Source: Planctomycetaceae bacterium
Lineage (GTDB): Bacteria > Planctomycetota > Planctomycetia > Planctomycetales > Planctomycetaceae
Direction: 5' to 3'
NCBI GenBank assembly: GCA_020426345.1
Contig: JAGQQE010000011.1
Location: 1-43,031 of the forward strand
DNA: 43,031 nt
The notes under the pieces: generated by a model
Databases searched by the model: none
What the model saw: the letters and a program-made list of their open reading frames with translations, nothing else
Told to the model about the DNA's origin: nothing
Translations under genes and position numbers: made by a program
In this document: positions 19,551-29,946 of the stretch, piece after piece
Layout of the letters: the number at the start of each line of letters is the position of its first letter
Numbering within the stretch: the stretch's first letter is position 1

Positions 19551-19916
19551 ATGCAGCAGCCATGTGACATTGATCAACTTCGAGCTTTAAAATGCGTTCC
19601 ATGCGAAGGCGGAATCCCGAAACTCACTCCTTCGGAGATTAGTCCGCAGCTGGCGATGATCAGCGGATGGACGACCCATGCAAAGCCTGACCGCATCAGC
19701 AAATCGTGGGTTGTTAAGAACTTCGCTGCGGGGATGCGGTTCCTGAACGAGGTCGCTCAGCTGGCAGAGGAAGAAGGGCATCATCCCGATATTCACCTGG
19801 CTGGATACCGCAACCTATCGATCGAAATCTGGACACATGCGATCGGCGGACTTTCACTCAACGATTTCGTTCTGGCTGCGAAAATCGACCAGTTGCCAAT
19901 CGAACTTCGCTCATAG
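19551..19916 (+). CDS. Pterin-4a-carbinolamine dehydratase
   Basis: A 121-residue PCD/DCoH-family enzyme that dehydrates 4a-hydroxytetrahydrobiopterin during recycling of the pterin cofactor of aromatic amino acid hydroxylases, or acts in related pterin chemistry. The active-site signature EEEGHHPDIHLAGY with a downstream IWTHAIGGLSLNDF is complete. Length is slightly above the usual 95-110 residues because of an N-terminal extension with a CxxC pair (CVPC). No phenylalanine hydroxylase is in the window. The gene is convergent with the giant gene, 29 nt apart. Confidence 0.93.
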   Translation: MQQPCDIDQLRALKCVPCEGGIPKLTPSEISPQLAMISGWTTHAKPDRISKSWVVKNFAAGMRFLNEVAQLAEEEGHHPDIHLAGYRNLSIEIWTHAIGGLSLNDFVLAAKIDQLPIELRS

Positions 19917-19945
19917 AGCCCGCAGCGATGTTCGAGGCCTTTTGG

Positions 19946-22900
19946 TCAGACGGATTGCGGTGAATTCATGATTGGCGAATCGTCCGACTGCATCTCGTCG
20001 ATTGGAAGACCATAATCACCCGACCATAATTGCATGACCTGATCAATCAACGTTACCTCCGGCGGACCACTGACCTCAGGTTCCTGTTCGGGAAGAGACT
20101 CACCGCTGGCTGCAGTGTCGTTGCAGAGTGGAACGGCTGCTGATTCTGGTGAAGATTCTGCACTGGGGAGGGCTGGCGCATGCGACACAGCAAACATGGT
20201 CAATTCGTGCTGCAACTCAATTGTGGGGGATAGTCCAGGCAGGCCCTTTTTTTCCCGACTGTCGGCAACAATTCTGAAGTTCATGGGCTGACTCCAGGCA
20301 CCTGGCACATTGTTTGGACCGATGCTGCGAATCCACCAGCGATAAGATTGATTTGCAGCCAGCGCTGTCGCATCGGTGAAAGATGTGGATCTGCCCTTGT
20401 CGAAATGAATGACAGTTGGTTGATCGCTGCTGTTGAGGAGTTTCACGAGTAATTCGTAGCGAATCGAGTCAGAAACAGCTGTCCATGTGAATGTTGGACT
20501 GGCGCTGGACGAGTTTCCGGCAGGTGTCAACAGGGCGGGTGCGGATGAGTCGGCAAAGTCATTCGTGAAGGTCCCCGGACTGCTCCACTGAGAAGAGTTT
20601 CCAGCTGCATCGAATCCCCGCACCCAAAAGCGAAAGCTGCCAACTTCGAGCGGCAGGGCGGATTGATACGACCTGCCGCTGATGCCGGTTACGTTCAGGA
20701 TACGAGACGTGCCGGACGAAATGTTGTTAACCCAAAGTTCGTAGGTTGCGAATTGATCGGCACCATCCCATTGAAACACAGGAAATGCGTCCGTAATTGT
20801 ACCGGCCGGGCCGGAAACTACTGGCACAGGCACAGAGAAGTCGGTCGGCGCGCTCCATGCGCTGAACGAACCATCCTCTGACCTTGCTCGCACCCACCAT
20901 CGATATTGTCCTGGGAACAGATTGACTCTGCTCTGGTATGAGATTTCGGATTCGCCAGTGACGTGCGGGATGTCTTTCACCCGTATGATTTGTTGTGTGC
21001 CGGTGCTGAGATTGTTGACCCACAGATCGTAATAGTTGACATGATCAATGGCGCGCCACGCGAATTCCGGAGTCGGATCAGTCACGATGCCAGCCGGACC
21101 GACAACCACCGGACCCTGTCGGAAGTCCATTTGAAAATCCAGGGGTTTGCTCCAGATGCCGGGCGTTCCATCGCTGGCAATCGTGCGTACCCAGGCCCGG
21201 TAATTGCCATTGGTCAGTGGAATGCCGGGTGTAAAGCTGTTTGTGGTGAGTGATGTTTGATGAATGACTCGCTGAGGTCCACCGATTCGATTCACCCACA
21301 GTTCGTATTTTGGTGTCTCGAGCGCGCTCCAGGTAAACGTCGGAGTGGAGTCGAGTGTTAGCGCATGCGGACTGAAGATCAGGGGGCGGTCGACAATTCC
21401 AACGTTTCGACTTTGACTCCAGGGCGTTGCCTTACCGTTTGCCAGGAAAGGTCGCACCCACCACGTGTAATCTCCTTTCGGCAGATCCTGAGTCGGAGTG
21501 AACGAAGTTTGTGTCAGTCCCGATACGTTCAATGCCACAGTCCTGCCTGCCTGAACCCACAACTGAAACGATGTTGCACCTGGCACCGATGTCCAAGTGA
21601 ACGTCGGTCGCGGATTAAGTGTATGCGCCTCCGGTGCTGTTAGTTGCGTGCCGACATACGTGTCGACGGCGGACGACCAGCGACCGGGGTATCCATCTGC
21701 AGCTATGCCACGCACCCAGATGCGGTGATTTCCAATGCTGAGCGCTGACGTTGGGGTGAAAGAAGTGCCTGTGACATTTGTTTCCCGGATGACCTGTGTG
21801 CTTCCGGTTGTGGTATTGTCGACCCAAATGTCGTAACGTACGGCACCCGGCAGCGCGTCCCAGAAAATCGTGGGCGTCAGTGACTGAGAGAATACGTCCA
21901 GTGAATGCAGGCTGGCTTGCGAGTTCACCTGGAAACTGATCGGTGTCCAATTGGTCTTAGCCCCGTCAGGCAGCGTTGCCCGAGTCCACGCACGGTACCT
22001 GCCAATTGCTAATGGCTGTGAATGAACGTACGACGTTCCAGTCACGGGAATGTCAATGACAGTCAGCCGTCCCTGGCTAAGGTCCTCCACAAACAGGTCA
22101 TACCCTGTGGCCAGGGGTATGTCATGCCATCGGAATTCAGGGAAGGTGTCTTCTATCGCTCCAGCTGGACTTTGCAGAAACGGCCGATCCATCGCCACGG
22201 TGACCTGACTGGAAACGCCGTACTGATAATCCTGAGCAGTGGTCCCCGACAACCGAATGACGCTGCCGCTAAACCCGGCGGTTGTGGAAAAGTTCACCGA
22301 ACCCAGCAGTCGATTCAGGTTTCCGACTGCCCACGGAGCCGAGTCGCTGGCCCAGACGAGTGTGACCGTGCGGTTAGTTGTTGGGTCGGCATCCGAGACG
22401 GTTTCCGGGCCGTCCTGCAGCCCTACAAAACCGTCGTTGAAGAGTGACGACATCTGCAGGAATCTGACCTGACTGGAGTCGTAGTGGACACGGGCCACAA
22501 AGGTCGACGGGTCCGAAGCGGACTGAGTCACCTGCGAGTAATTGAGGTCAACGGAGAATGCCGCATTTTGCCCGGGCTCGATCCTGTTGACGGTGGGCGC
22601 CAACGATTGAACGGGACCTGTGACGGATGACATGCCGGGGACCGGCAAAGTGGCGATCAACGATGGCGTGAACGAAGAACTCGCGAATTCCGACACTTGG
22701 ACACCCTGCTGAATTTTCACTTCGGCATCTTCAGTTCGCTGGCTGCCTTTGACCGTTCTGCTGAGTCGATAGACATCATGAACAATGCCATCGATGGTCT
22801 CTGTGCCAACGATGTGCCAGCCGTCGCTGGTGGCAAAGAAGTCTTCTGAACCGAACTGAACGACATCGTCCGCTCCACCGCGAACGATCAGCGTTCGATT

Positions 22901-25900
22901 GGTGCCGGTGTTATCCTGAATCGTCTTCAGATTCGCTTTCAGCGTGTTGCCTCCGGAGCCGTTGAGATCGACAAGTTCGATTCCAGTGATGACGTGCTGA
23001 CCTGTCAGGTCGAGCACCATGCCGGACCCAGTCAGTTCCAGAATGTCTCTCGCGGACGTCGCTGTTTCTCCCCCTCCGTTGATTCTCAGAGGCAACGCTG
23101 CAGGTCCGCCTGTCGTATTCAGTGTCAGTCGGATCGTTTCTGCAGCGCCTTCGTTGCCCTGGATTGTGACGGCATCGATGGCCGCGCCTTCAATGCCGGT
23201 CAGCACGGCCGTGCCATTGCGCGCGACCTGATAAGTTGTCGCGTTGCGGGAGACTGTGATGTTCGACGTCCCGGTTACGTTCACAGAGGATGGTGACGTC
23301 AATATTGTTCCGGGGCCACCGCCAAGCGACGATACTGTGACCTGAGATGTGGTTGAGGTATTCTCAAGGAGAATGCCGATTCGAAGTGCCAGGTCACCGG
23401 ATACTTCACCATTGGAACCGACGGAACGTGCGGGAAGTGCGCGGGGATAGATTTGGAACTGCTGAACGGGTATTGGAAACTCCAGAACAGAGTCCATTGT
23501 CGCAGTATACCAACTCCCGGTAGCCGGAACGAAAACGTCAATCATGTCCCCGTGGCTGGCATTGCCTCGCACGTCGTGAGGAATCATGATTCTGGAAATC
23601 CTCGTTGCTCCGATTGCCGTAATTGTCTGTCCGCCTGCGTCCGGCAGTTTCAGAAATAGTGGCGCGTCGATTCCCAACGTTGCCGTGGACGACTCGACAA
23701 CCAGTCGCGCGGCGTAGGCGTCACGCGTGGCAGAGTCCGTCATGTTACTGGTAGCGAGCGGAAGAATGCGATCTGAATCCCCGACGACGACCGTACCAAG
23801 TGGCTGCCACGCAGCCCGATTCGTGGATGTTGCGGTATCTTTCAGGAACCAGGTTTTTGCCGGAACGATCCCCCCGGCACTTGCCAGGGTATAAGTTCCG
23901 TTTGTCGATTCCATCGCTGCCCACGGCGTTGATCCTGGTACGACATTGGGATCATGTGGCGCGGATGATTCTGCTGCGTCTCGCAGTTTCCTGTTCTGGT
24001 CTGTTGTGTCGAATTGCGTTGTATTGCTGACGTTGGCGGTCACATTGCGAAGAAACGCAGAAATGTCAGAGGGGGCAGTACGGGATGCACCGGCCCCAAT
24101 TGCTCCGTTGATCAGCGAGTCGCCAGTCATGCCGGCCAGATATCGGACAATCAGCCTGCCGTCGGATGTCGGTTCCACAAGCCCATTGTCGTCGACGTCC
24201 AGGAGGTTGTTGCCGATGTCCAACAGGACTGTGTCGATATAGTTTTCAATTTGTTCGGCGGAGGTACGCGTGGCGTTTGAGGCAAGGGCACCGTTAATGA
24301 GATCCTGACCTCGCAATCCTGCGATGAATCGCAGCAGCATTAATCCATCGCTGGTTGCATCGGCCAGTCCGTTTCCATCAACATCCAGGCCGGTGTTTTG
24401 TTCAAACGCAGCATTGTTGGCGTTTACTTCCTGCCGATTGATGATTTCCGTTCGTATTTCATTTTCGGGTGGAGTGAAGCGAACAGAAACAGAATCACCG
24501 GGAGTCGCCGTCATCGTCACAGCTGCGCTGGGATTTGTGAACCGTAGCGCTACCATCGCTTCGGTGCTGTCGACCAGCTTGTCCGTGGAGTAGGGGCGAA
24601 CTCGGAAATGTGTTCCTGGCGATATGTCCAGAAGCAAACCAGGTGTCAGTGGAATCGTCGCGTTGACATTTCCGCTGCTGTCAAAAGTATCGACAACCAG
24701 GTCCTCTTCCAGGACGCCAATGCCATTCACTGTGTTGCCGGAAAACTGCAGGTCCAGTGACCGGTACAGAACTTCGTTTTCCTGCATCATTGTCGCAGAC
24801 GTGTAGACGATCCCCTGAGAGCCGGTCGAAGACGGAGTGAAGGTTTGCGGCTGGTTGGCGGACAGCGGATTCCCCGGCGCCACACCCGGGTTGCTTGCCG
24901 CAGTGCCCAGTACGAATGATGGGAGGGTTATCGTGCGATCGGGAAGGTCGAAAGTGCGATCGAAGATGGTCCCGAGATCAAAACCGCCAAGGTTGTGTTC
25001 ATGTTCGAATAACGGGCCGACATCGATCAGAGTTTCCCCAGCAAAGTCCAGTTCGAATGATAACGCTTCAAAGACGCCCTTCAGTTGTGCATCCAATCCG
25101 ATCTTGTTGGACAGCCGCGACCCCAGAACAGCCGTCGGCGTGACCGTTATCTGCTGACCGGGGACGGCCGGGATGACCTCGAGCTGGTCGCTGGGAAGAT
25201 ATGTAACCGGACCACCGTTGGCCGTTCGCTGCGTGCCGTTCACGCTCACTTTCGTCCCAGGTGAAAAAGTCGCCTGAAGTTGTTTGATGTACGGACTGGT
25301 TGAGATCGTCTGGTTCACGCTGAGTGTCGGACGTATAAGATAGGACACCGTCTGAAACTCAACACCGATCGGGCCGAGGGACAAATTGGTCACACCGCCA
25401 ATTCCCGTCAGCGCGCCCAGATCAATGTTCATCTCAGCGATCTGTCGTTTGAGATCCTGTTCCGAACCGTTAACAAAGTTGTTCGTCGTTGCCAGCAAAG
25501 TTCCGCGGGCACTTTCGAGAGTGTTTGACACGAGCGCTACATCGGGAATCGTGATTGCAAGAGTACCCAGATCTTTTCCGATTTCTGCTCCGACTCCACC
25601 CGAACTTCCACCGAGTCCCACTGACAGAGTTCCCTGAAGGCCCAGCAGACTGCCGTCCGCTTCGCCGAGTTCGAATCCGATCAGCGATTTTGCTGACCCG
25701 AAGCTCGTGCCAGCCGATTTCTGGTTGCTACGGGCTTCTCTTTGGCTGTTCTCTGCCTCAGTCCTTCTGGTTTCGGCATCGTCGATCGCGGCTCGTGCGG
25801 CCGCGCGTTGCTGATCGGTCGTGGCTTCTGCGAGCTGTTTTTCAGCTCGCTCACGGTCAGCCTTTGCTTTTGTGAGCTCATCTTCCGAGTCCTTCAGGGC

Positions 25901-28900
25901 GTCAAACAATCCGGCGATCGCACTGGAGCCCGCCAGTTCGATTTCGCCGTCCATCACCATTGCTCCATTGATGAGGCTGGGGCGATTGATGGAGATCAGG
26001 GGAATCTTCTTGTCGAACCCGAAGTTCGTGGATCCACTCGCGCTGAAAACGAATGCCGCTTCGGCAGACAGGTCGGCGTTGAACTCCAGAACGAGGTCAG
26101 CATAGGCACCGAACCGCGGCGAAATCGCGTACAGGCTCCCTTCTTCGAACGAAAAACTCGGAACCAGACTGTAGGAACTCCCATCGGCAGCTGTCTGAAC
26201 ACCGAATCCAAACTGACCGCTTTGCGAAATGTCGACGGAACCAGAGTTGGCGTAGAACCCGTACTCGAGCCCGAAACGGCCATCGACATCCGCTGTCAGT
26301 TCGGCGCCGTAGCGATCACCAAGCAGTCCTTCTTCGATACCGCCTACCGTGAAACGATCGGGGTTGAAATTGAAACCCAGAAATTCAGGAGCTTTCTGCA
26401 CACCGCTCAGATCACTGCGTCCGTCACCGTTACTGTCCGGCTGGCCGTCATCAAAGCCAAAACCAAACACAGCTGCATCGCCGGATCCGAACTGGCTTTG
26501 TCCAGTGATAGCGGCGTCCCAGCCGGAAGCAAGGATCTCCTGCACTTCGACGGCACCGATGTCGTGGATGCCGCTGCCGCCACTATTTTGAGCCTGAACG
26601 GGCAAGTTGCGCTGATCGGTAAATCGGGAGCTCATTCCGTTGTCAATGGTGACGCTGTCGGGCAGTGGAGCCATCGTCGGGACGGATCCCCCGTTGTCCT
26701 GCAGCGGGCCTAGTGTGAAATTTGGTGGGACGAGGATGTTTCCGCTCTGGCCGTTATTGAATCCGTCAGCAGGGCTGGTGAATGCGGAATACTGCCCCGC
26801 AATCGTTCCGTTATTGCGATTGGCAACATTGACGCCATCACTCTTGAGGATCGTGTTGCTGATTGACGCCTGTCCGCCATTCCAGATATTTGTCCCAACG
26901 CCGCCCTGACCGGCGGCGTTCTCGTAGAACGTACTGTCGAAGACGTTCAGTATCGAACTGTCCGCGTTGAAGACGCCGCCTCCGAATTCGTCTGTGCCCA
27001 GAAAAGAGTTGGCTCCGTTATACGCGAACGTCGAATTGCGAATTGTCAGAGTACTGGTTCCCGCCGATGTGGATGAGTTTCGAATCGCTCCGCCGTAGGC
27101 AAACGGCGCATTTCCGTCACGGTTGTGAGTGTCGGCGTTGTTGGACGAGAACGTCGATCGGTTGATGGTGATCGATCCGTCTTCATTGTCGATTGCTCCG
27201 CCGACCGCGATTACTCCTGTGGCGCTGACTGCATCCCCTTCTGCATGGTTGCCCTGCACGAGGGATTCATCGATTTCGAGCGAGGCTCCCTTCAATGCGA
27301 TGGCGCCTGCACTCACATAGGGGATACTGGTCGCCGTTGCTTCATTCGTGGCCCGGTTGTCAACGATCCGAGTTCGTTTGATCTGGACCGACGATCCTGA
27401 TGCTGCGGAAACGGCGCCGCCGGACTGATGAGCCGTGTTTTCTCCCAGGTAGCTGTCGCGAACGATCAGGAGGCTGTTGCCGGCGTTGTAGATCGCGCCG
27501 CCGAATCGTGCCTCGTTCTTCCGAAGGATCGAGTCCAATTCAATCGTGACCTGACCGGCGTTGTAAATGGCTCCGCCGTAACCACGACTTTTGATAAGGG
27601 AGTTGTAGGCGGATGAGACAGAGTTGTGCTCCATCGTGACGTTACTGAGCGTCAGATCGCCGTCGTTGTAAATGGCTCCGCCTTTCGGGACTGTGATCAC
27701 TGGGTCGTAGGCATACAGATCTGTGAGAGCGACATCTTTCAGGATCGTCGTTCCAAAATTCTGAATGCCCCCGCCTCGCACAGGAGCTGAATTATTCCTG
27801 AGCGTCAGGCCCTGCATGGTCACATGGACCTGCTGCGCTGCGACGCCTTCTGTTCCAATTTGGAACAGACTATGAAGCCCCCCAAATCCGGATATCAGTG
27901 TCTTTGACCTACCGTTGCCGATGATTGTCACGTCACTTTGAATGACAAACGGTCCGCTTTCCGGGCGATAACTGATAAACCCGTTGGCATCAAATTCTGG
28001 CGGAGCAAACACGATCGTGTCGTGTCCCGGTCGCAGGTCTGCGTAAAGTAATGCCTCGCGCAGAGTCATCTGGCCTGGGCCAATCTTTCCATCGATTCCA
28101 TCTTCCGTACTATCAACAACCAGCGTGTCGCCTGTTGGAATCTCCTGCAGAGTCATGCCAAGCAGGTTGAAGGTATGAGCATCGTCAGATTTCTCAAACT
28201 CGACATGAACGCTGGTTAGCGTCCGCGCTGGATCGACACTAAAGCGAAATCCAAACAACGCCGGGTCGTCTGCATTCTGAAACTGCGAGTTGATAAACCC
28301 ATCGTAGCGGTCCATGCCATTGATCAGGTTGTATTGGACAGCGTTCTGATCGACGACTCCATCGGTGACTTCATCAAACCAGTCGCGGGCCGTCGTTTGC
28401 AGGAACGTTGTACTTCCGGTTGCGTAATCCAGTGCCACAACCAGAGGGCTGCTGCCTTCTGTCGCGAAGCCGGCCAGGTCGAGCTGGAAGTACCTGCCAT
28501 CAGGGACATCGATCGTGACTGAGCTTGTTCCGGATGGGTTGTCCATGCGCAACAAGTTGTTACCGTTGTTGCTGTTGCGATAAGCGAGCTGAATTTCCGG
28601 ATGGTGGGTGTTGGCGGGAATCAATCCATTGTCAGGCAGTCCATTGCCGTCGGGGGACTGATTGAACGCGTAGGAATCCGTCACCAGCAACCCTCCGCTT
28701 GCGTCGACACCGTTCCCCGAGCCCAGATCGTCGACACCCGCGGATCGATTGGCGATCCCGTCGGTATTGAACCAGGGAGACAGATCCACCGGGACACTTG
28801 AGAGAAGCAGTCGTAATTCGGAAACCTCTGTTGTCCCCGCGAGTGCTGTCCCCGCAAGTTCGCTGCGTGTTCTCGTACGCCGACGCTGATTTCGAGTCCG

Positions 28901-29047
28901 TGAGAGGTGCTGAGACGGTTTCATTCTGGACAGAAAACGATGCAACAACATGGATAGACTCTGTATGTGGTGGCGAACGAACGGGCGAGCCATCAGTCCG
29001 GCTGCAATTGAAAATCGCAGTGACTCGGCATGAGTTAGCTCACGCAA
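19946..29047 (-). CDS. Giant mosaic cell-surface protein (beta-helix, EF-hand/dockerin-like, cohesin-like, seven FN3-like repeats)
   Basis: A 3,033-residue protein that reads as an exported surface or matrix protein. The Arg-rich N-terminus followed by ELRLLLSS (about 78-85) resembles the export-type start of giant planctomycete proteins. Then come a CSLREA-like segment (MTLREALLYADLRPGHDTIVF, about 325-350), a parallel beta-helix of right-handed repeats (about 380-840), a charged coiled coil (about 1045-1120), two EF-hand/dockerin-like repeats (LDVDGNGLADATSDG and LDVDDNGLVEPTSDG, near 1552 and 1614), a cohesin-like beta domain (about 2140-2280), seven tandem repeats of 85-95 residues (about 2284-2925; hallmarks YELWVNN, W.R, PG.WS) and an acidic tail. 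Starts at 29047, 28951 and 28924 are all possible and none has a clear ribosome site. It lies 154 nt downstream of the ECF sigma gene. Confidence 0.85.
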   Translation of the reverse strand: MRELTHAESLRFSIAAGLMARPFVRHHIQSLSMLLHRFLSRMKPSQHLSRTRNQRRRTRTRSELAGTALAGTTEVSELRLLLSSVPVDLSPWFNTDGIANRSAGVDDLGSGNGVDASGGLLVTDSYAFNQSPDGNGLPDNGLIPANTHHPEIQLAYRNSNNGNNLLRMDNPSGTSSVTIDVPDGRYFQLDLAGFATEGSSPLVVALDYATGSTTFLQTTARDWFDEVTDGVVDQNAVQYNLINGMDRYDGFINSQFQNADDPALFGFRFSVDPARTLTSVHVEFEKSDDAHTFNLLGMTLQEIPTGDTLVVDSTEDGIDGKIGPGQMTLREALLYADLRPGHDTIVFAPPEFDANGFISYRPESGPFVIQSDVTIIGNGRSKTLISGFGGLHSLFQIGTEGVAAQQVHVTMQGLTLRNNSAPVRGGGIQNFGTTILKDVALTDLYAYDPVITVPKGGAIYNDGDLTLSNVTMEHNSVSSAYNSLIKSRGYGGAIYNAGQVTIELDSILRKNEARFGGAIYNAGNSLLIVRDSYLGENTAHQSGGAVSAASGSSVQIKRTRIVDNRATNEATATSIPYVSAGAIALKGASLEIDESLVQGNHAEGDAVSATGVIAVGGAIDNEDGSITINRSTFSSNNADTHNRDGNAPFAYGGAIRNSSTSAGTSTLTIRNSTFAYNGANSFLGTDEFGGGVFNADSSILNVFDSTFYENAAGQGGVGTNIWNGGQASISNTILKSDGVNVANRNNGTIAGQYSAFTSPADGFNNGQSGNILVPPNFTLGPLQDNGGSVPTMAPLPDSVTIDNGMSSRFTDQRNLPVQAQNSGGSGIHDIGAVEVQEILASGWDAAITGQSQFGSGDAAVFGFGFDDGQPDSNGDGRSDLSGVQKAPEFLGFNFNPDRFTVGGIEEGLLGDRYGAELTADVDGRFGLEYGFYANSGSVDISQSGQFGFGVQTAADGSSYSLVPSFSFEEGSLYAISPRFGAYADLVLEFNADLSAEAAFVFSASGSTNFGFDKKIPLISINRPSLINGAMVMDGEIELAGSSAIAGLFDALKDSEDELTKAKADRERAEKQLAEATTDQQRAAARAAIDDAETRRTEAENSQREARSNQKSAGTSFGSAKSLIGFELGEADGSLLGLQGTLSVGLGGSSGGVGAEIGKDLGTLAITIPDVALVSNTLESARGTLLATTNNFVNGSEQDLKRQIAEMNIDLGALTGIGGVTNLSLGPIGVEFQTVSYLIRPTLSVNQTISTSPYIKQLQATFSPGTKVSVNGTQRTANGGPVTYLPSDQLEVIPAVPGQQITVTPTAVLGSRLSNKIGLDAQLKGVFEALSFELDFAGETLIDVGPLFEHEHNLGGFDLGTIFDRTFDLPDRTITLPSFVLGTAASNPGVAPGNPLSANQPQTFTPSSTGSQGIVYTSATMMQENEVLYRSLDLQFSGNTVNGIGVLEEDLVVDTFDSSGNVNATIPLTPGLLLDISPGTHFRVRPYSTDKLVDSTEAMVALRFTNPSAAVTMTATPGDSVSVRFTPPENEIRTEIINRQEVNANNAAFEQNTGLDVDGNGLADATSDGLMLLRFIAGLRGQDLINGALASNATRTSAEQIENYIDTVLLDIGNNLLDVDDNGLVEPTSDGRLIVRYLAGMTGDSLINGAIGAGASRTAPSDISAFLRNVTANVSNTTQFDTTDQNRKLRDAAESSAPHDPNVVPGSTPWAAMESTNGTYTLASAGGIVPAKTWFLKDTATSTNRAAWQPLGTVVVGDSDRILPLATSNMTDSATRDAYAARLVVESSTATLGIDAPLFLKLPDAGGQTITAIGATRISRIMIPHDVRGNASHGDMIDVFVPATGSWYTATMDSVLEFPIPVQQFQIYPRALPARSVGSNGEVSGDLALRIGILLENTSTTSQVTVSSLGGGPGTILTSPSSVNVTGTSNITVSRNATTYQVARNGTAVLTGIEGAAIDAVTIQGNEGAAETIRLTLNTTGGPAALPLRINGGGETATSARDILELTGSGMVLDLTGQHVITGIELVDLNGSGGNTLKANLKTIQDNTGTNRTLIVRGGADDVVQFGSEDFFATSDGWHIVGTETIDGIVHDVYRLSRTVKGSQRTEDAEVKIQQGVQVSEFASSSFTPSLIATLPVPGMSSVTGPVQSLAPTVNRIEPGQNAAFSVDLNYSQVTQSASDPSTFVARVHYDSSQVRFLQMSSLFNDGFVGLQDGPETVSDADPTTNRTVTLVWASDSAPWAVGNLNRLLGSVNFSTTAGFSGSVIRLSGTTAQDYQYGVSSQVTVAMDRPFLQSPAGAIEDTFPEFRWHDIPLATGYDLFVEDLSQGRLTVIDIPVTGTSYVHSQPLAIGRYRAWTRATLPDGAKTNWTPISFQVNSQASLHSLDVFSQSLTPTIFWDALPGAVRYDIWVDNTTTGSTQVIRETNVTGTSFTPTSALSIGNHRIWVRGIAADGYPGRWSSAVDTYVGTQLTAPEAHTLNPRPTFTWTSVPGATSFQLWVQAGRTVALNVSGLTQTSFTPTQDLPKGDYTWWVRPFLANGKATPWSQSRNVGIVDRPLIFSPHALTLDSTPTFTWSALETPKYELWVNRIGGPQRVIHQTSLTTNSFTPGIPLTNGNYRAWVRTIASDGTPGIWSKPLDFQMDFRQGPVVVGPAGIVTDPTPEFAWRAIDHVNYYDLWVNNLSTGTQQIIRVKDIPHVTGESEISYQSRVNLFPGQYRWWVRARSEDGSFSAWSAPTDFSVPVPVVSGPAGTITDAFPVFQWDGADQFATYELWVNNISSGTSRILNVTGISGRSYQSALPLEVGSFRFWVRGFDAAGNSSQWSSPGTFTNDFADSSAPALLTPAGNSSSASPTFTWTAVSDSIRYELLVKLLNSSDQPTVIHFDKGRSTSFTDATALAANQSYRWWIRSIGPNNVPGAWSQPMNFRIVADSREKKGLPGLSPTIELQHELTMFAVSHAPALPSAESSPESAAVPLCNDTAASGESLPEQEPEVSGPPEVTLIDQVMQLWSGDYGLPIDEMQSDDSPIMNSPQSV

Positions 29048-29183
29048 GGTCGCCAGGATCCCTCAGGGAATCCCGCGGGTTGCCGAATTCAAACGGAAAT
29101 TGTCGCGGCGCTGCAATACGTCGTGAGACGGCACACGTTAAGCTTTCAGGGTTGCTGCAGGGCGTGTTGTCTTGCCTGACCTG

Positions 29184-29203
29184 AAAACAGGCTCCCTGTT
29201 TTT
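29184..29203 (-). terminator. Candidate intrinsic terminator after ECF sigma gene
   Basis: A perfect 8-bp inverted repeat, AAAACAGG (29184-29191) and CCTGTTTT (29195-29202) around a 3-nt loop, overlaps the sigma stop codon. On the minus strand it gives a hairpin whose distal arm ends in TTTT. The stem is short and AU-rich at its base, so read-through into the giant gene is plausible. It would also read as a terminator on the plus strand. Confidence 0.45.
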
Positions 29204-29798
29204 AATTGTCGATGTGATTCGCCCAGTGTGCGCGAATCAGCTGTAGATAGCGTTCGATTGTGGACAATCCCCGGCCGCGGGCATTGGCGATTTCCTGGTT
29301 GGAATGCCCGGCAAGCTTCATCATGGCCACCTGTTGCAGTTTTTCCGGCAACAACGAAAGAAGCTCCTCGCAACAAACCCCCAGCTCATCCACCATCGCC
29401 GCAGAAGGTGGTCCTTCCACAACTTCAGACAGACTGAAGCTTTTCGTTGCTCCGGCAGCGTGCAACGCAGATTCCCCTCGTTCCTGCCGCACGTTTTGTT
29501 TGCGGCGGAGATTTGCAGCTTTGCGGGACGTGATCATCACAAGGATCTGCCACAAGTCGCCGCGCGTTTCGAACTGGCGAAATCGACCTTCGCGTGCGCC
29601 CTGACAGAGCGCGTGAAGTGCACTGAGGGCCAGGTCTTCTTCATCCTGAACACGGCGAGGCAGCCCAGAGAGCTTTCTAGACGCCAACTGGCTGATTCTG
29701 TCGAAGAATCGGGTCCAGAGTGCCTGCGCAGAATCCTCGTCCCCGATCTTCAGGCCGGCGATCAGTCGAGTAACAGAATGAGACGGATCAATCGTCAG
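29202..29798 (-). CDS. ECF-type RNA polymerase sigma factor, non-canonical start
   Basis: An ECF-family sigma factor. Region 2 reads SVTRLIAGLKIGDEDSAQALWTRFF-like sequence and continues through QDEEDLALSALHAL and RGDLWQILVMITSRKAANL; region 4 is LLPEKLQQVAMMKLAGHSNQEIA ... GLSTIERYLQLIR, a helix-turn-helix for the -35 element. The first ATG/GTG/TTG in frame is a TTG at 29687, but that would delete most of region 2. The frame is open up to a TGA at 29832-29834, and translation of 29688-29798 gives clean sigma sequence. Start is therefore placed at CTG 29798 (198 residues); ATT at 29792 is an alternative. It is divergent from a Ser/Thr kinase gene, an arrangement known for planctomycete ECF groups. 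Confidence 0.85.
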   Translation of the reverse strand: MTIDPSHSVTRLIAGLKIGDEDSAQALWTRFFDRISQLASRKLSGLPRRVQDEEDLALSALHALCQGAREGRFRQFETRGDLWQILVMITSRKAANLRRKQNVRQERGESALHAAGATKSFSLSEVVEGPPSAAMVDELGVCCEELLSLLPEKLQQVAMMKLAGHSNQEIANARGRGLSTIERYLQLIRAHWANHIDN

Positions 29799-29946
29799 GA
29801 GATCGGTTCCGGACTGTATTTCAGAGTCAGATCAAGCGTTACGAATTGCGGTCTGACATTGCAGCGTTGCATGAGATGTGGGTCAAGCCCCCCTCCAGAA
29901 AGCCTGGTAAATTCGCTGGAATTTAAGGATGATCGTGAAGGCTGCG

